Below are positions 35,936 to 43,542 of a stretch of 64,000 bases of DNA, piece after piece; position 1 is the stretch's first letter; every line of letters starts with the position of its first letter. The stretch is from Faecalicatena fissicatena (GTDB lineage: Bacteria; Bacillota; Clostridia; Lachnospirales; Lachnospiraceae), in contig LDAQ01000015.1 of assembly GCA_001028025.1 (NCBI GenBank), positions 62,001-126,000 on the forward strand. The letters are read 5' to 3'. The position numbers were made by a program, and so were the translations under genes. The notes under the pieces were generated by a model. That model was not told where the DNA came from. It made no database searches and saw only the letters and a list, made by a program, of their open reading frames with translations.

Positions 35936-36212
35936 AGGCGGGGAACGGCGGGAGCGGAAGCGTATGCCGGGGTGCGGGGGCGTAGAATGAGCTTACTGAC
36001 ACTTAGAAAAAACAGCCTGATTTTATGGATGAAATTTGTTTTCCAAAACAAATTTCAAGGAGAGCTGAGCTGCACAATCATCAAGATTGTGCAGTGAATC
36101 TCTCCGGTTCCATAAAATCAGGCTGTTTTTTCTTAGTGTCAGTTAGTGAATGGAAAGCCCCCGCACCCCGGCATACGCTTCCGCTCCCGTCGTTCCCCGC
36201 CTCACAGACCGC
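35936..36212. repeat. Giant palindrome 2: arms of 94 and 104 bp around a 79-nt structured loop
   Basis: Left arm 35936-36029 and right arm 36109-36212 are inverted copies, beginning GCGGTCTGTGAGGCGGGG, very GC-rich in the outer half, and ending in CAGCCTGATTTTATGGA. Mismatches are limited to one patch (about 35981-35994). The 79-nt loop has TGAAATTTGTTTT/AAAACAAATTTCA and CTGCACAATC/GATTGTGCAG within GGAGA/TCTCC. Sequence differs from palindrome 1, but architecture and loop length are the same. The segment between the two (35690-35935) shows only the small palindrome TTAATACTTGTATTAA and no gene. Confidence 0.9.
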
Positions 36213-36224
36213 GTCCCCCCTTCG

Positions 36225-38255
36225 TCACTCCCGAAGCGAGAACCGCCCCGCCAGTTCTTTGAGGAGCTGCGCCTGTGCGGAGAGTTCTTCGCTTGCCGCT
36301 GCGCTTTCTTCGGCAGTGGCGGAGTTGGTCTGGATGACATCGGATATCTGGTTGATTCCGTTTGTTACCTGGCGGATGGAATCGGACTGCTCCTGGGATG
36401 CAGTGGATATACTGGAGATGGATGCGGCTACTTTGTCCACGCCTTCCATGACCTTCTGCATGGATCGGGCGGTTTCGGCGGCTATTTTTGCTCCTGTCTC
36501 TGCGGCGTTTAATGAATCGGTTATCAGGGCGCTGGAATTTGTGGATGCTTCTGCGCTTTTTGAAGCCAGATTCCTTATCTCCTCGGCTACTACGGCGAAG
36601 CCTTTGCCGGCCGCTCCTGCTCGTGCGGCTTCGACGGAGGCGTTCAGGGAGAGGATGTTGGTCTGGAATGCAATCTCTTCTATGGTTTTCAGGATCTTTC
36701 GTATTTCACGGGAACTCCTGTTTATATTCTCCATTGCATTTAACAGTTCCTTCATATGCCGGGTGCCTGAAACGGCCTCATTCTTGACTGTCATGGCATC
36801 CTGACTGGCATCCATGGCATTCTCTGCATTCTGTGATATATGTCTGGAAATTTCGCTGACTGTGACTGCAAGTTCTTCCACGGAACCAGCCTGCTCGGAG
36901 GCACCGCAGGAAAGCTCCTGCGCACTTGAGGATACTTGTTCGGCTCCGGAGGAAACCTGGTCCGCGGCAATGTTAATCTGTCCGAGAGCGGCGTTCAGGG
37001 AGAGGGTAATCTGCTGCAGTGCTTCCGAAATAGCGACAAAATCACCGGTGTAATGACCGTTTATGTCAATGTTGAGATTTCCGTCTGAGATCTCCTTCAG
37101 AACATGGGAAATGTCGAAAATAATCTCTCTCAGGGCATGGGTCGACGAACGGATGCTGTCGGCCAGCTGGCCGATCTCATCATTACTGTGGACATCTACA
37201 TCTATGGACAGGCTGCCTTTGGAAAAATTCTGCATATCGGTGCTGATGCCGGCAAGTGGTTTTATCATCCGCCGGACCGTCAGCAGGATTACCAGGATCA
37301 GCAGGGCGATGATCAGGACTGACACAACTGCCAGCACGATTATCAGCTGATTGCGGGGAGCGTTGACTTCTGATATCGGCAGTGTAGCGATAGCCAGCCA
37401 TCCCGTGGAAGAGGATATCCGGGACATGGTTACATAACGGCTGCCGTTGTATTCAAATTCCATGCGGCCGGTATATTTATTCTGTACATTTGTCTTAAAT
37501 TCTTCGCTGATGTCCAACTCTGTGACACTTTTGCCCATTACAGAAGTATCATTACTGTAAATATACTCGGAGCTGCTGGAAAGCAATTCCAGATAACCGT
37601 TTTCTCCCACTTGTATTTGGGACAGGGAATCTGCCAGGCTGTCTATGAATACATCGATACCTATAAAACCAGTCACAGTATCTGAGTGTTCTCCGAATAC
37701 GGGAGCCACAATGGAAATGATAGATTCATCCGTGGCAGGGTCCTGGTAAGGTTCACTGATAACAGCAGACTTTTCTGAAAGGATGCTATCATACCAGGGC
37801 ATGTCTTTCAGACCGGCTTTCACGGTGCGTCCTCCGGATAGCAGGAAACGATCTGTACGTACATCTGCAAGCCAGGCCTCCTGTGCATTTTCCCCGGACA
37901 TCCTTTCCAGAATCTCGGACAGGTGGCCAACCAGTTCGGATCTGCCTGGATATGCTTCGATATCCTGAGGAGTGCTTACTGCCTGGAAATATTCCTGAAG
38001 CTCCTCATTTGTCTGAAACATGCTGACAGCAGATTTTTTACTGCTGAAATAATCGTTTACTATGGACACGGCATAATCGGTTTGGGCATCCAGAACTTTG
38101 TCATTCAGAGATTGAAGTGAGCGTACAGCTATCAGACATGAAACAATAATTAAAACAGCCAGTAATGGAATCAGAATGATTGTAATGCTTGTGTTGAGCT
38201 TAGCTGAAATAGATCTGAATTTATGTTCCTCATTGTTTTGTGATTCTCTGTTCAT
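36225..38255 (-). CDS. Methyl-accepting chemotaxis protein
   Basis: 676 residues, start behind GGAGGGG. A first membrane helix (about 24-46), an extracellular double-Cache sensor (about 50-290, with MPWYDSILSEKSAVISEPYQ cut here to its core), a second helix (about 303-327), HAMP domains, then the signalling tip with the conserved EIAFQTNILSLNASVEAARA region. It senses a ligand outside and controls CheA. It ends FSLRE with no CheR-tethering pentapeptide. No che or flagellar genes are nearby. The gene ends 13 nt from giant palindrome 2. Confidence 0.93.
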   Translation of the reverse strand: MNRESQNNEEHKFRSISAKLNTSITIILIPLLAVLIIVSCLIAVRSLQSLNDKVLDAQTDYAVSIVNDYFSSKKSAVSMFQTNEELQEYFQAVSTPQDIEAYPGRSELVGHLSEILERMSGENAQEAWLADVRTDRFLLSGGRTVKAGLKDMPWYDSILSEKSAVISEPYQDPATDESIISIVAPVFGEHSDTVTGFIGIDVFIDSLADSLSQIQVGENGYLELLSSSSEYIYSNDTSVMGKSVTELDISEEFKTNVQNKYTGRMEFEYNGSRYVTMSRISSSTGWLAIATLPISEVNAPRNQLIIVLAVVSVLIIALLILVILLTVRRMIKPLAGISTDMQNFSKGSLSIDVDVHSNDEIGQLADSIRSSTHALREIIFDISHVLKEISDGNLNIDINGHYTGDFVAISEALQQITLSLNAALGQINIAADQVSSGAEQVSSSAQELSCGASEQAGSVEELAVTVSEISRHISQNAENAMDASQDAMTVKNEAVSGTRHMKELLNAMENINRSSREIRKILKTIEEIAFQTNILSLNASVEAARAGAAGKGFAVVAEEIRNLASKSAEASTNSSALITDSLNAAETGAKIAAETARSMQKVMEGVDKVAASISSISTASQEQSDSIRQVTNGINQISDVIQTNSATAEESAAASEELSAQAQLLKELAGRFSLRE

Positions 38256-38360
38256 ACTGCCCCTCCGTTTTCCGCTTCGTGATACGTAAACGATTCTGTG
38301 ACCGAAACAATGTGGTCCCGGGCTGTGAATATGTATATAAACCGAACGTATACTGTTTCT

Positions 38361-38388
38361 ATTATAGCATGGAAAGGGGAAAAAACAA
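38361..38388 (-). promoter_or_regulatory. Promoter of the chemoreceptor gene
   Basis: On the minus strand TTGTTT (38383-38388), 16 nt and TATAAT (38361-38366), giving a leader of about 100 nt. Confidence 0.65.
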
Positions 38389-38412
38389 GTAAATGCAGAC
38401 CGGAGAACCGCG

Positions 38413-38450
38413 CAAAAAAGGCGGAAAATTGTATTCCCGCCCTTTAAAAA
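38413..38450 (-). terminator. Rho-independent terminator of the MerR-family gene
   Basis: On the minus strand AAAGGGCGGGAA pairs with TTTTCCGCCTTTTTT, giving a GC-rich stem and a T-run, about 36 nt past the stop. Confidence 0.8.
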
Positions 38451-38485
38451 ATATCGTGGTAATCACGGATATTCTGCTTCAGTTG

Positions 38486-39247
38486 TTATGTAAGCAGCTT
38501 CTTGAGTTTTCCTATTGGATTCTCGCGTGCTGCTTCACGCCGGTTAGCCTGCTGTTGTCTGATGAGGCAGTCCAGTTTGCGGAAATGCTCTTCTTCCTGA
38601 CGTTCTTTGGCCTGGAACAGAAAATCCATCTCCCGGATGACATCCTTTGTGACTGATTGGCTGATGTCTTTTTTCAGGGATTCGTTGTTGGTCGTTACAA
38701 CTTCTGTAAGAACATCGCCGATCAGTGTCCGGACCTGTTCCAACTGAGTAATAGGAATTACTTCGGCCTGGGCTACCGCCAGGGCTGCAGTCTTAAGTTT
38801 ATCATCTGCTGGACTGCCAGGTGCAGCGGCCGATAACGCTGCAGAAGCCTTTGACGGCGCGGTCTGCTTGTCCGGCTCCTTTTTGGAGGGACTGCCGGTA
38901 GGGAAAACAGTCTTTTTAATTGCGGAGTTGGACTCTTTTCTTTCTGCCTTCGCTGATTTTTCAGAGGATTTGGTCTTTGTAGTCTCCTCATCGGAAGATT
39001 TCTGAAGTTTCAAACGTGTTTCTCTTAGTTCTGGGATGAGTGGTTTTAAGTCTTTCAGAAGCATCCCTTCATCTTTAAGTTTTTTTATACAGCGAAAAAG
39101 TTGTATATCATCTTTTGTATAATATCGATGCCCCATTTCTGTGCGCCCGATTTCCAGATTCAGCTCTTCTTCCCAATAGCGCAGTACGTGGGATTCGACT
39201 TTAACCTGTTTGGCGGCCTCAGAAATCATAAACCTGACTTCACCCAT
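38486..39247 (-). CDS. MerR family DNA-binding protein with coiled-coil C-terminus
   Basis: 253 residues. Residues 1-75 form a MerR winged HTH (FMISEAAKQVKVESHVLRYW, then MGHRYYTKDDIQLFRCI). Residues 80-160 are a disordered Lys/Ser/Pro/Ala linker, and 165-240 a coiled coil with KERQEEEHFRKLDCLIRQQQ. The lack of a ligand domain and the coiled coil resemble RacA-like or structural MerR proteins more than metal sensors. A candidate promoter lies at TATAAT (39304-39309, minus strand) with an extended TGG. AAGGAGG is about 12 nt before the start, slightly far. Confidence 0.8.
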   Translation of the reverse strand: MGEVRFMISEAAKQVKVESHVLRYWEEELNLEIGRTEMGHRYYTKDDIQLFRCIKKLKDEGMLLKDLKPLIPELRETRLKLQKSSDEETTKTKSSEKSAKAERKESNSAIKKTVFPTGSPSKKEPDKQTAPSKASAALSAAAPGSPADDKLKTAALAVAQAEVIPITQLEQVRTLIGDVLTEVVTTNNESLKKDISQSVTKDVIREMDFLFQAKERQEEEHFRKLDCLIRQQQANRREAARENPIGKLKKLLT

Positions 39248-39383
39248 ATTATACCTATACCTCCTTAAAAAATGGTGCCTTAATATATTCTTCGTTCGGT
39301 GTTATTATACCATAGGAGGGGGAGGGACAAGCCAGAAATCGTTCGTCAAATTATGCCAGAAAATTTAAGGGGTGTGAGGGGGG

Positions 39384-39402
39384 GATTCTTAAGTTAAGAA
39401 TC
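39384..39402. repeat. Small perfect palindrome upstream of the MerR-family gene
   Basis: GATTCTTAA and TTAAGAATC around a single G, in the 303-nt gap 39248-39551 that also holds the MerR promoter region and the ferredoxin terminator. Possible operator. Confidence 0.4.
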
Positions 39403-39489
39403 AGTTTGTGAAGGTGAGAAAGCGGAGTACTAATGTTACTTCAGGTACACCCGGCAAAGCATGTTTGCTGCAGCTGAATGAGATACATA

Positions 39490-39516
39490 AAAATACCGCC
39501 CCAAAAGGCGGTATTT
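39490..39516 (-). terminator. Rho-independent terminator of the ferredoxin gene
   Basis: AAATACCGCC and GGCGGTATTT around a short loop; on the minus strand it runs into TTTTT, 35 nt after the ferredoxin stop. Confidence 0.85.
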
Positions 39517-39551
39517 TGCGTTGTGATCACTTTGCGATTTATTTACTTGAA

Positions 39552-39722
39552 TTATTCTGCTTGAATAGCACCTGTAGGACAGGCTCCTTCACATGCTCCA
39601 CAATCAACGCAAGCATCAGCGTCGATTACGTATTTGCCATCGCCTTCTGCAATTGCTCCAACTGGGCATTCGCCTTCGCAAGAACCACAGCTTACACATT
39701 CATCATTAATAAAGTGTGCCAT
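39552..39722 (-). CDS. 2[4Fe-4S] ferredoxin
   Basis: 56 residues, start at 39722 behind AAAGGAGG. Two cluster motifs are complete: C9-V-S-C12-G-S-C15-EGE-C19-P and C38-VD-C41-GA-C44-EGA-C48-P. This is the clostridial low-potential electron carrier used by pyruvate:ferredoxin oxidoreductase, hydrogenase and Rnf-type systems. Single-gene unit with its own terminator. Confidence 0.96.
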   Translation of the reverse strand: MAHFINDECVSCGSCEGECPVGAIAEGDGKYVIDADACVDCGACEGACPTGAIQAE

Positions 39723-40132
39723 AGTATGTATCCTCCTTTATGAAATAAATGTGCAACAGCATCGATCCCACTGTCGCTATCCCTATTCTAATACAAAAGG
39801 GGCAAATATACAAGCTGTTTTATGCTTTAAATCCTGTACAATTTTCAATAAGCATTTATTAGCAGAGGGCATGCCATTATAGCCCTGGCAGCAGCCGTGA
39901 GGGCAGACATCCCGCAGTTTACTGAATTGAATTTGACTTGTTAACAAAATCTTAATAATTGGGGTAAATTCCTTAAGATACCGCTGAAACTGGACGTTTC
40001 GAGACCCTGCAGCCTTGGTATTACTGCTAAATTAAATATTTTTAAGAAAAAATTCCTTTTTTTTTCACAAGATTAGTGTATAGTATATAGGTAATAATCT
40101 GGAGACAGCATATGAAATCTGGAGGCTCATAT
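39723..40132. other. Gene-free spacer between ferredoxin and the sugar-binding lipoprotein
   Basis: About 400 nt without a gene. A block near 39980-40022 (GATACCGCTGAAACTGG to GGTATTACTGC) has complementary ends, GATACC/GGTATT, and could be a leader structure, but I match it to no known riboswitch. Downstream lie T-rich DNA and TATAGT (40076-40081) as a possible -10 box. Confidence 0.4.
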
Positions 40133-41296
40133 ATGAAGAAAAAATGGACAATCATCTCAACTGCAGTGTTAAGCATCATATTGGCCGTTTGTGCTTGCAG
40201 TAAGAAGGAAGATACTCCGACATTTACCGGAGATACAACAGAGGAACCGTCATATCAGGGAAATCTGAATGCCATTTCCCCGTCGGCATATGATAACGCA
40301 GAGGGACTGAAGCTCGAGCCGGGTGCTTATATATCTATCATAGGAAAGGACAATAGTTCTTCCTATTGGAAGGAGATCAAAAGAGGCGTTGAGCAGGCTG
40401 CCGAGGATTTGAATAAGGCACTGGGCTACAGTGGGGACGACAAAGTGAAGGTGACTTACAATGCGCCTGGCGGAGTGGAAGATATTGACGAGCAGGTTAA
40501 CATTCTGGATGAAGAGCTTGCAAGGTATCCGGATGCTCTGGGGATTGCAAGTATCGACGCCGAGGCATGCACGGTTCAATTCGACCTGGCAACGGAGAAT
40601 GGAATTCCGATTATTGCCCTGGATTCGGGCAATTCTTATCAGGGCATTCAGTGCACGATTAAAACAGATAACACAGAGGCCGCAAGAACCGGGGCTTATA
40701 AGTTATGTGATGAGATAGGAGGCAAAGGCAGCATACTGCTTCTTGTGCACGATTCGAAGTCAACAACCGGTAAGGAACGCGAGAGCAGCTTTAAGAATGA
40801 AATCGAGAGCGGTCATCCGGATGTCACGATTGCAGAGACGCTCTATTTAGATAAGATGGACGATATGAAGAAGGCCATTGCAGAAGAGCAGAATAAGGAG
40901 AAAAAAGAAGAAGATAAGGAAGCGGCCGCGGACAGTCTGACAGATGAGGACGTGATTAAATATTATCTGGAAAAGCACCCGGAGATTAAGGGCTGCTTTG
41001 GGACGAATGTAACAGCTTCCCAGCTGGCATTGTCTGCAATTGATCAGGCGGAAAAGTCAGATGATATCATTCTGATGGGATTTGACGCTGGTAAGGAACA
41101 GCTGGCGGCACTGAAGAATGGCCAGATCAAAGGCCTGGTAGTGCAGAATCCCTTCGGGATCGGTTATGCATCCGTAGTAGCCGCAGCCCGTACTGTTCTG
41201 GAGGTCGGCAATGAAGCCGAGGTAAATACGGGATATATCTGGGTTACGCAGGAAAATATGGAAGATGAATCCATACAGAATATGCTATATGAATAG
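40133..41296 (+). CDS. Sugar-type periplasmic binding lipoprotein (LacI/RbsB-like)
   Basis: 387 residues from ATG 40133 (GGAGG 7 nt upstream; ATG 40112 also has an SD, but the signal peptide fits 40133). Lipoprotein signal with lipobox VCAC ending at residue 23. The substrate-binding fold is of the RbsB/peripla_BP_4 type (ENGIPIIALDSGNSYQ, IILMGFDAGKEQLAALKNGQ, LVVQNPFGIGY). A charged insertion (about residues 250-272, KEKKEEDKEAAAD) is unusual. No permease or ATPase follows, so it is an orphan, possibly a sensor partner for the histidine kinase that converges on it. Confidence 0.87.
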   Translation: MKKKWTIISTAVLSIILAVCACSKKEDTPTFTGDTTEEPSYQGNLNAISPSAYDNAEGLKLEPGAYISIIGKDNSSSYWKEIKRGVEQAAEDLNKALGYSGDDKVKVTYNAPGGVEDIDEQVNILDEELARYPDALGIASIDAEACTVQFDLATENGIPIIALDSGNSYQGIQCTIKTDNTEAARTGAYKLCDEIGGKGSILLLVHDSKSTTGKERESSFKNEIESGHPDVTIAETLYLDKMDDMKKAIAEEQNKEKKEEDKEAAADSLTDEDVIKYYLEKHPEIKGCFGTNVTASQLALSAIDQAEKSDDIILMGFDAGKEQLAALKNGQIKGLVVQNPFGIGYASVVAAARTVLEVGNEAEVNTGYIWVTQENMEDESIQNMLYE

Positions 41297-41320
41297 CAAT
41301 TGATTAATCAAGAATAAAGA

Positions 41321-41366
41321 GACAGCCGCAGGATAGCGCCTCGCTATTTTGCGGCTGTTTGTTTTG
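41321..41366. terminator. Bidirectional terminator between lipoprotein and histidine kinase genes
   Basis: ACAGCCGCA-GATAGCG pairs with CGCTAT-TGCGGCTGT, followed by TTTGTTTT. The right strand overlaps the last codons of the histidine kinase gene. Confidence 0.75.
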
Positions 41367-42786
41367 CTGCATTTCTACTGCTGTCTTCCCTGCTGAGGGA
41401 GAAAATGAATTCGGTTCCGACACCCTCCGTGCTGATGACATTGATGTGCTCGTCGTGGGCCTGGATGGCTTCCTTTACGATTGCAAGGCCAAGGCCGGTT
41501 CCTTTTTTGTCCTTGCCGCGGGAGATATCGGATTTGTAAAAACGCTCCCAGATCTTGTTCAGTTCCTTGCGGGGGATTCCAAGACCCGAATCCTTCACGG
41601 ATATGAAGACCTTTTCGCCTCTTTCAGTGACTTCAACCGTAACGGCAGATTCATTTTCGCTGAACTTGATGGCGTTGTCAATCAGGTTGTAAAGAACCTG
41701 CTGTATCTTGCGCCTGTCTGCATATACGGGCTGTGCACCCGGAAGCAGGAGAAGCTCAATGGATATCCTCTTGTTTGTACAGGCACCTTCAAATGAAGCC
41801 GCCGTATTTTTAATCATTTCCTGGATATCGAACCCGGTTTTATCCAGGAGAAGTTCTTTTGTATCGAATTCATTTAATGTAAGCAGGTCCTTGGTCAGAT
41901 CGGTCAGCCGCTCTGTCTCAAACAGAATGATGTTAAGATACTTACCGTGCAGTTCAGGCGGTATGGTGCCATCCGCCATGGCCTGTACATAGCCCCTGAT
42001 CGAGGTCAGCGGGGAGCGGAAATCGTGGGACACATTTGCCACAATCTTCTTCTGATATTCCTCCATGTCCTTGAGTTGGGAAGACATATAGTTCAGGGAC
42101 GCGGACAGATAGCCGATCTCGTCATGGGTATAGACGGGGATCTCATAGGTCAGGTTGCCGGATGCATACTGAGTTGCCGCTTCCGTGATCGTGCGCAGCG
42201 GGCGGTAGATAAAATAGTGGAAGCCCAGCAGAAGCAGGAAGGAGAGCAGGAAAATTACGGCGACAGTAATATAAATCGGCAACATGATCTGGCTGCATAC
42301 TTCCTGGAGCGCTGAAACAGGTTTGTGGATGAGAATATATCCTTTGATATAAAAACCCTGTGTTACAGGCGCCATGACGGTAATCATATCCTCATTGAAG
42401 TATCCGTGATAATCACCTGTGATATACTGATTGCTGCCAATCTCTGCCGGATCAAAATTGTCGATTACCTCCGGCGCTTTTGTGTTGTCCAGATTGGAGG
42501 AAGTGATCATAGTGCCGTCCGACTCCACAAACCAGAGAGAGGAGTTCAGATACAGATTCATCCCGTTCAGCTGTGAATGTACCGCATATGTGGTCGAGTC
42601 TCCTGTAAAATATGAGGGCAGGTAATCGCTGGCGACCAGGTTGGCCTGTCTATAGAGATTCTGGGAATCGTTCTTTTCCAGCCGGTCCAGCACGAGTTGG
42701 CTGGACAGAATTCCTACGGTAAAGAAGCTTAAGAATCCAAAAATAATATAAATGACAATAAACTTCAAGTACAAAGTACTTTTCAT
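41344..42786 (-). CDS. Sensor histidine kinase
   Basis: 480 residues: transmembrane helix about 9-31, an extracellular sensor of about 130 residues, helix about 165-188, HAMP (about 190-240), HisKA with the phosphorylated His in NVSHDFRSPLTS, and HATPase_c with NAIKF (N box), DSGLGIP and GTGLGLAI. It follows the OmpR-type regulator gene by 40 nt and forms a classical pair with it. Signal unknown; envelope or stress signals are usual for this class. Confidence 0.93.
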   Translation of the reverse strand: MKSTLYLKFIVIYIIFGFLSFFTVGILSSQLVLDRLEKNDSQNLYRQANLVASDYLPSYFTGDSTTYAVHSQLNGMNLYLNSSLWFVESDGTMITSSNLDNTKAPEVIDNFDPAEIGSNQYITGDYHGYFNEDMITVMAPVTQGFYIKGYILIHKPVSALQEVCSQIMLPIYITVAVIFLLSFLLLLGFHYFIYRPLRTITEAATQYASGNLTYEIPVYTHDEIGYLSASLNYMSSQLKDMEEYQKKIVANVSHDFRSPLTSIRGYVQAMADGTIPPELHGKYLNIILFETERLTDLTKDLLTLNEFDTKELLLDKTGFDIQEMIKNTAASFEGACTNKRISIELLLLPGAQPVYADRRKIQQVLYNLIDNAIKFSENESAVTVEVTERGEKVFISVKDSGLGIPRKELNKIWERFYKSDISRGKDKKGTGLGLAIVKEAIQAHDEHINVISTEGVGTEFIFSLSREDSSRNAAKQTAAK

Positions 42787-42826
42787 GCTGCACTTCCTTT
42801 TGTATCAGGTGCTTTGCGGCACACTG

Positions 42827-43528
42827 CTATTTAACCTCAAATTTGTAACCAATGCCCCAGACGGTGCTGAGTCCCCAGGAGGGATGATCCTTAATCTTTT
42901 CTCTCAGCCGCTTGATATGGACATCAACGGTACGGGTGTCGCCTATATATTCATAGCCCCAGATCTGGTCAAGGAGTTGTTCCCGTGTGAACACCTGATT
43001 CGGGGAAGCGGCCAGAAAATAGAGAAGCTCCAGTTCCTTGGGCGGCATCTCCACGGGATGCCCGTCACAGACAACGGAATAGTTGGTCAGATTAATGGTG
43101 AGGCCATCGTACTCCACGCACTTTGTTTTATCTTCTGCGGGTTCCTCCGGTTTGACCGGCTGATATCTGCGCAGGACCGCGCGGACCCTTGCCACCATTT
43201 CCTTGGAATCAAAGGGTTTCATAATATAATCATCGGCACCCAGCTCCAGCCCAAGTACTTTATCAAATACTTCGCCCTTTGCGGACAGCATGATAATCGG
43301 GGTGGAAGACTTGGCGCGGATCTCACGGCAGACCTGATATCCGTCGATTCCCGGGAGCATCAGGTCCAGGAGAATCAGGCCCGGATGATAGGTTTCGTAT
43401 GCGGAGAGTGCGTCTTCTCCGTTATATACAATCTTTGTATCAAAGCATTCCTTTACGAGATAAAGGGAAATAAGCTCAGCAATATTCTCGTCGTCATCGA
43501 CAATTAAAATTTTCTGTTTTGCAACCAT
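42827..43528 (-). CDS. OmpR-family response regulator
   Basis: 233 residues. Receiver domain with acidic D11-D13, phospho-acceptor D55 (LLDLMLPGIDG) and the conserved lysine in YIMKPFDSKE; winged-helix output domain with GYEYIGDTRTVDVHIKRLRE. AAGGAGG precedes the start. It lies 14 nt after mutS2 in the same direction, so the two-component system is probably read from the mutS2 promoter. Confidence 0.94.
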   Translation of the reverse strand: MVAKQKILIVDDDENIAELISLYLVKECFDTKIVYNGEDALSAYETYHPGLILLDLMLPGIDGYQVCREIRAKSSTPIIMLSAKGEVFDKVLGLELGADDYIMKPFDSKEMVARVRAVLRRYQPVKPEEPAEDKTKCVEYDGLTINLTNYSVVCDGHPVEMPPKELELLYFLAASPNQVFTREQLLDQIWGYEYIGDTRTVDVHIKRLREKIKDHPSWGLSTVWGIGYKFEVK

Positions 43529-43542
43529 GATTAGCCTCCTTG

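Noticed and set aside
36025..36804. 259-codon plus-strand frame
   Set aside because: It crosses the palindrome and then lies antisense to the chemoreceptor gene, whose motifs are complete.
40133..41296. Complete sugar ABC transporter
   Set aside because: Only the binding protein is present; the next gene is on the other strand.
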